This document shows positions 63,401 to 64,000 of a stretch of DNA of 64,000 bases, in pieces. Every line of letters starts with the position of its first letter. The first letter of the stretch is position 1. The notes under the pieces were generated by a model, which was not told the DNA's origin, made no database searches, and saw only the letters and a list, made by a program, of their open reading frames with translations. Origin of the DNA: Methylocystis parvus OBBP (GTDB taxonomy: Bacteria; Pseudomonadota; Alphaproteobacteria; Rhizobiales; Beijerinckiaceae); NCBI RefSeq assembly GCF_027571405.1, contig NZ_CP092968.1, positions 3,742,001 through 3,806,000 on the forward strand, given 5' to 3'. Made by a program: the position numbers and the translations under genes.

Positions 63401-63467
63401 ACAGATCAGCCACCGATTCAATTGCGCGCTTCTGGTAGTCGAGATCAGGCTCGAAATGCAGCTTCAT
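60438..63467 (-). CDS. type III restriction enzyme, Res subunit
   Basis: A 1009-residue subunit that moves along DNA with ATP and cuts when two unmethylated sites meet. The DEAD-like helicase has motif I METGTGKTYVYLRTIFEL near residue 110, motif II as RPILIVDEPQSV near 230, and motif VI RQTIGRGLRLCVNQNG near 577. The C-terminal nuclease follows the PD-(D/E)XK pattern: LGTYNPDWAVLV then LYFVVETKGSLF, with its Asp, Glu and Lys. GAGGA precedes the ATG. The methyltransferase gene ends 10 bp upstream, so the two form one operon. With Mod, it would give sequence-specific restriction. Confidence 0.95.
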   Translation of the reverse strand: MKLHFEPDLDYQKRAIESVADLFRGQEINRTEFTVTRRPMADRAGQTSLDLGGFLGAQGELGLVESELGIGNRLTLLDDEIIANLTDIQLRNGLAPSTALTSGDFTVEMETGTGKTYVYLRTIFELNKRYGFTKFVIVVPSVAIKEGVYKTLQITEEHFKGLYSGQPFDYFLYDSAKLGQVRNFATSPNIQIMVVTVGAINKKDVNNLYKDSEKTGGERPIDLIRATRPILIVDEPQSVDGGLSGAGKNALGEMNPLCTLRYSATHVDKHHMVFRLDAVDAYERKLVKQIEVASMVVEDAHNKAYVRFVSASNGKGPVTARIEIDVQEGKQVRRKEVVVQDGDDLQELTKRAVYADCRIGEIRTAKDNQLLEVKLPGGETFLQPGQAVGDVDADAMKRLMIRRTIQEHLEKEKRLAPLGIKVLSLFFIDAVEHYRSYDNAGNPVKGKYARIFEEEYRRAAKLPEFSSLFKEVDLTSEPEDVHDGYFSIDKARRWTDTADNNQAARDNAERAYSLIMKDKEKLLSFETKLKFIFSHSALKEGWDNPNVFQICALREMGTERERRQTIGRGLRLCVNQNGERLRGFEINTLTVVATESYEEFAENLQKEIEKDTGIKFGIVEKHQFAAIPVVKADGSPAMLGFEESAAIFEHLKSQGFVDPKGKVQDTLRVALKDGTFALPAALEAHLASVREMLKKVAGKLDIKNADERVIVKTRRAILESAEFQALWDRIKHKTTYRVYFDNEKLIADCAKAIGNGPAISKARVRIRKADLSIGQGGVEAKERDQNSGTIVTIEEGDIVLPDVLTDLQDRTQLTRKSLVQILTECGRLHDFKRNPQAFIEMAGEVINRTKRLALVDGIKFQKIGDEHYYAQELFEQEELTGYLRNMLKDATKSVFEHVVYDSGGVERTFAEQLEKNESVKVYAKLPAWFKVPTPLGTYNPDWAVLVEVSGEERLYFVVETKGSLFTDDLRDNEAAKIACGEAHFKALATGANPARYIRATKIDDLMKHC

Positions 63468-63477
63468 CGAACCATCC

Positions 63478-64000
63478 TCACAGGCCGCGCACGTCGGAAA
63501 TGCCGTTTTGGTTCAGGATCGCCGCCATGTTTGTCTTGGCGATGTCGTCCTTGAACCCAGAGTCCTTGAAGACGACGCGAGTGTCGACGGCGGGCGCGAG
63601 CGCTTCGCGCCACGTGACGATGCCGGAGGCAAGCGATTCGATCACGTCTTTCGTTAGTCCGTCGGCCAGACAAACGATCAACGCGCCGCCGCCGATGGAA
63701 TGGACGGCCTTACCGGCGATCGTCTTCGTCTCGATCGGCACGCAGAGATCGAGGCCGAGTTTCAGCAACAGCTCGTAAAGCACGTCCTGCTCGCTCCGGC
63801 CTTGGACGAGATGCTCGGCGTTATTAAGCAGGCTGTTTTCGATGTCGGCGGGGTCTGGCTCCCAAGCGCGGATGTTTGATGGAGCGAGCTTAAAGACGCG
63901 GAAACCGAAATCACTTTTTTGGTCATGCTGACCGCTCTTGATCAAGGACGCGGCGCGCCGGAGTCGCTCTTTAGTGATTTCCGATATAAAAGGCTTAATA
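63478..64000 (-). CDS. type III DNA methyltransferase (Mod), C-terminal part
   Basis: Partial gene cut by the window edge; the visible 173 codons are the C terminus. At the window edge the frame reads IKPFISEITKERLRRAASLI then KSGQHDQKSDFGFRVFKLAP, followed by SNIRAWEPDPADIEN. This SEITKERIRRA...GFRVFKL order is typical of the C-terminal part of Mod proteins, which add N6-methyladenine at one strand of an asymmetric site. The catalytic DPPY and the target recognition domain lie beyond the window. The stop is 10 bp before the Res gene, supporting a mod-res operon. Confidence 0.88.
   Translation of the reverse strand, partial: IKPFISEITKERLRRAASLIKSGQHDQKSDFGFRVFKLAPSNIRAWEPDPADIENSLLNNAEHLVQGRSEQDVLYELLLKLGLDLCVPIETKTIAGKAVHSIGGGALIVCLADGLTKDVIESLASGIVTWREALAPAVDTRVVFKDSGFKDDIAKTNMAAILNQNGISDVRGL

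Overview
The window is high-GC DNA from an alphaproteobacterium, most probably of the Rhizobiales/Hyphomicrobiales. Pointers are the DnaG type with a rewritten zinc site, a NepR-type anti-sigma factor, a GCG_CRPN-type small secreted protein, and a FecI/FecR/TonB receptor set with a copper-receptor signature. A methylotroph or methanotroph of the Methylocystis/Methylosinus kind would fit, but that is inference; no methane or methanol oxidation gene is present.

Region 1 (1-38.4 kb) looks like ordinary chromosome. It starts with a cut TldD/PmbA-like gene, an RluA-type pseudouridine synthase, and a cell-surface acylation pair (SGNH-like protein plus acyltransferase 3). A nickel block follows: HupE-type permease, NikR regulator and a His-rich TonB receptor, with an unusually spaced NikR-type palindrome in front of the receptor. 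Next come dnaG and rpoD, a Uma2 protein, an MHS-type transporter overlapping a DUF1345 gene, a prenyl synthase, small envelope proteins and an isoaspartyl peptidase. Two unusual fusions follow: a recombinase-like/transmembrane protein and a GH8 endoglucanase/degenerate GGDEF protein. Then an L,D-transpeptidase, NepR-like protein, LuxR regulator, lldD-type oxidase and a KefB-type antiporter. The block ends with an operon of FecI sigma, FecR and an STN-type TonB receptor carrying CxxxM and HxM motifs like the copper receptor OprC, preceded by a DUF2946-like protein.

Region 2 (38.64 to about 45.9 kb) begins with the 3' half of a tRNA-Ala(GGC) gene, the scar of integration into a tRNA. It is followed by a tyrosine integrase, an unknown gene, a small HTH protein whose ribosome binding site lies in a hairpin, a 1255-residue Toprim/helicase replication protein and a lone small terminase subunit. 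This is the layout of a phage satellite (PICI-like), not of a complete prophage.

Region 3 (45.9-55 kb) is accessory DNA. A DUF6632-type gene is broken by a complete IS630 element (TA duplication, -1 frameshift transposase) and also by a frameshift and a stop codon. Then come a glutamate-synthase-like flavoprotein, nitroreductase, flavin reductase, small membrane proteins, and a TetR regulator with a UDP-glycosyltransferase.

Region 4 (55-64 kb) is a defence cluster: an OLD-type ATPase/TOPRIM nuclease and UvrD-type helicase pair (Gabija-like, with larger proteins than the reference system), an SRAP (HMCES/YedK) protein, and a type III restriction-modification system whose Mod gene runs off the window. 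No second tRNA-Ala copy was seen to the right, so the whole stretch from 38.64 kb to the end may be one tRNA-borne island.
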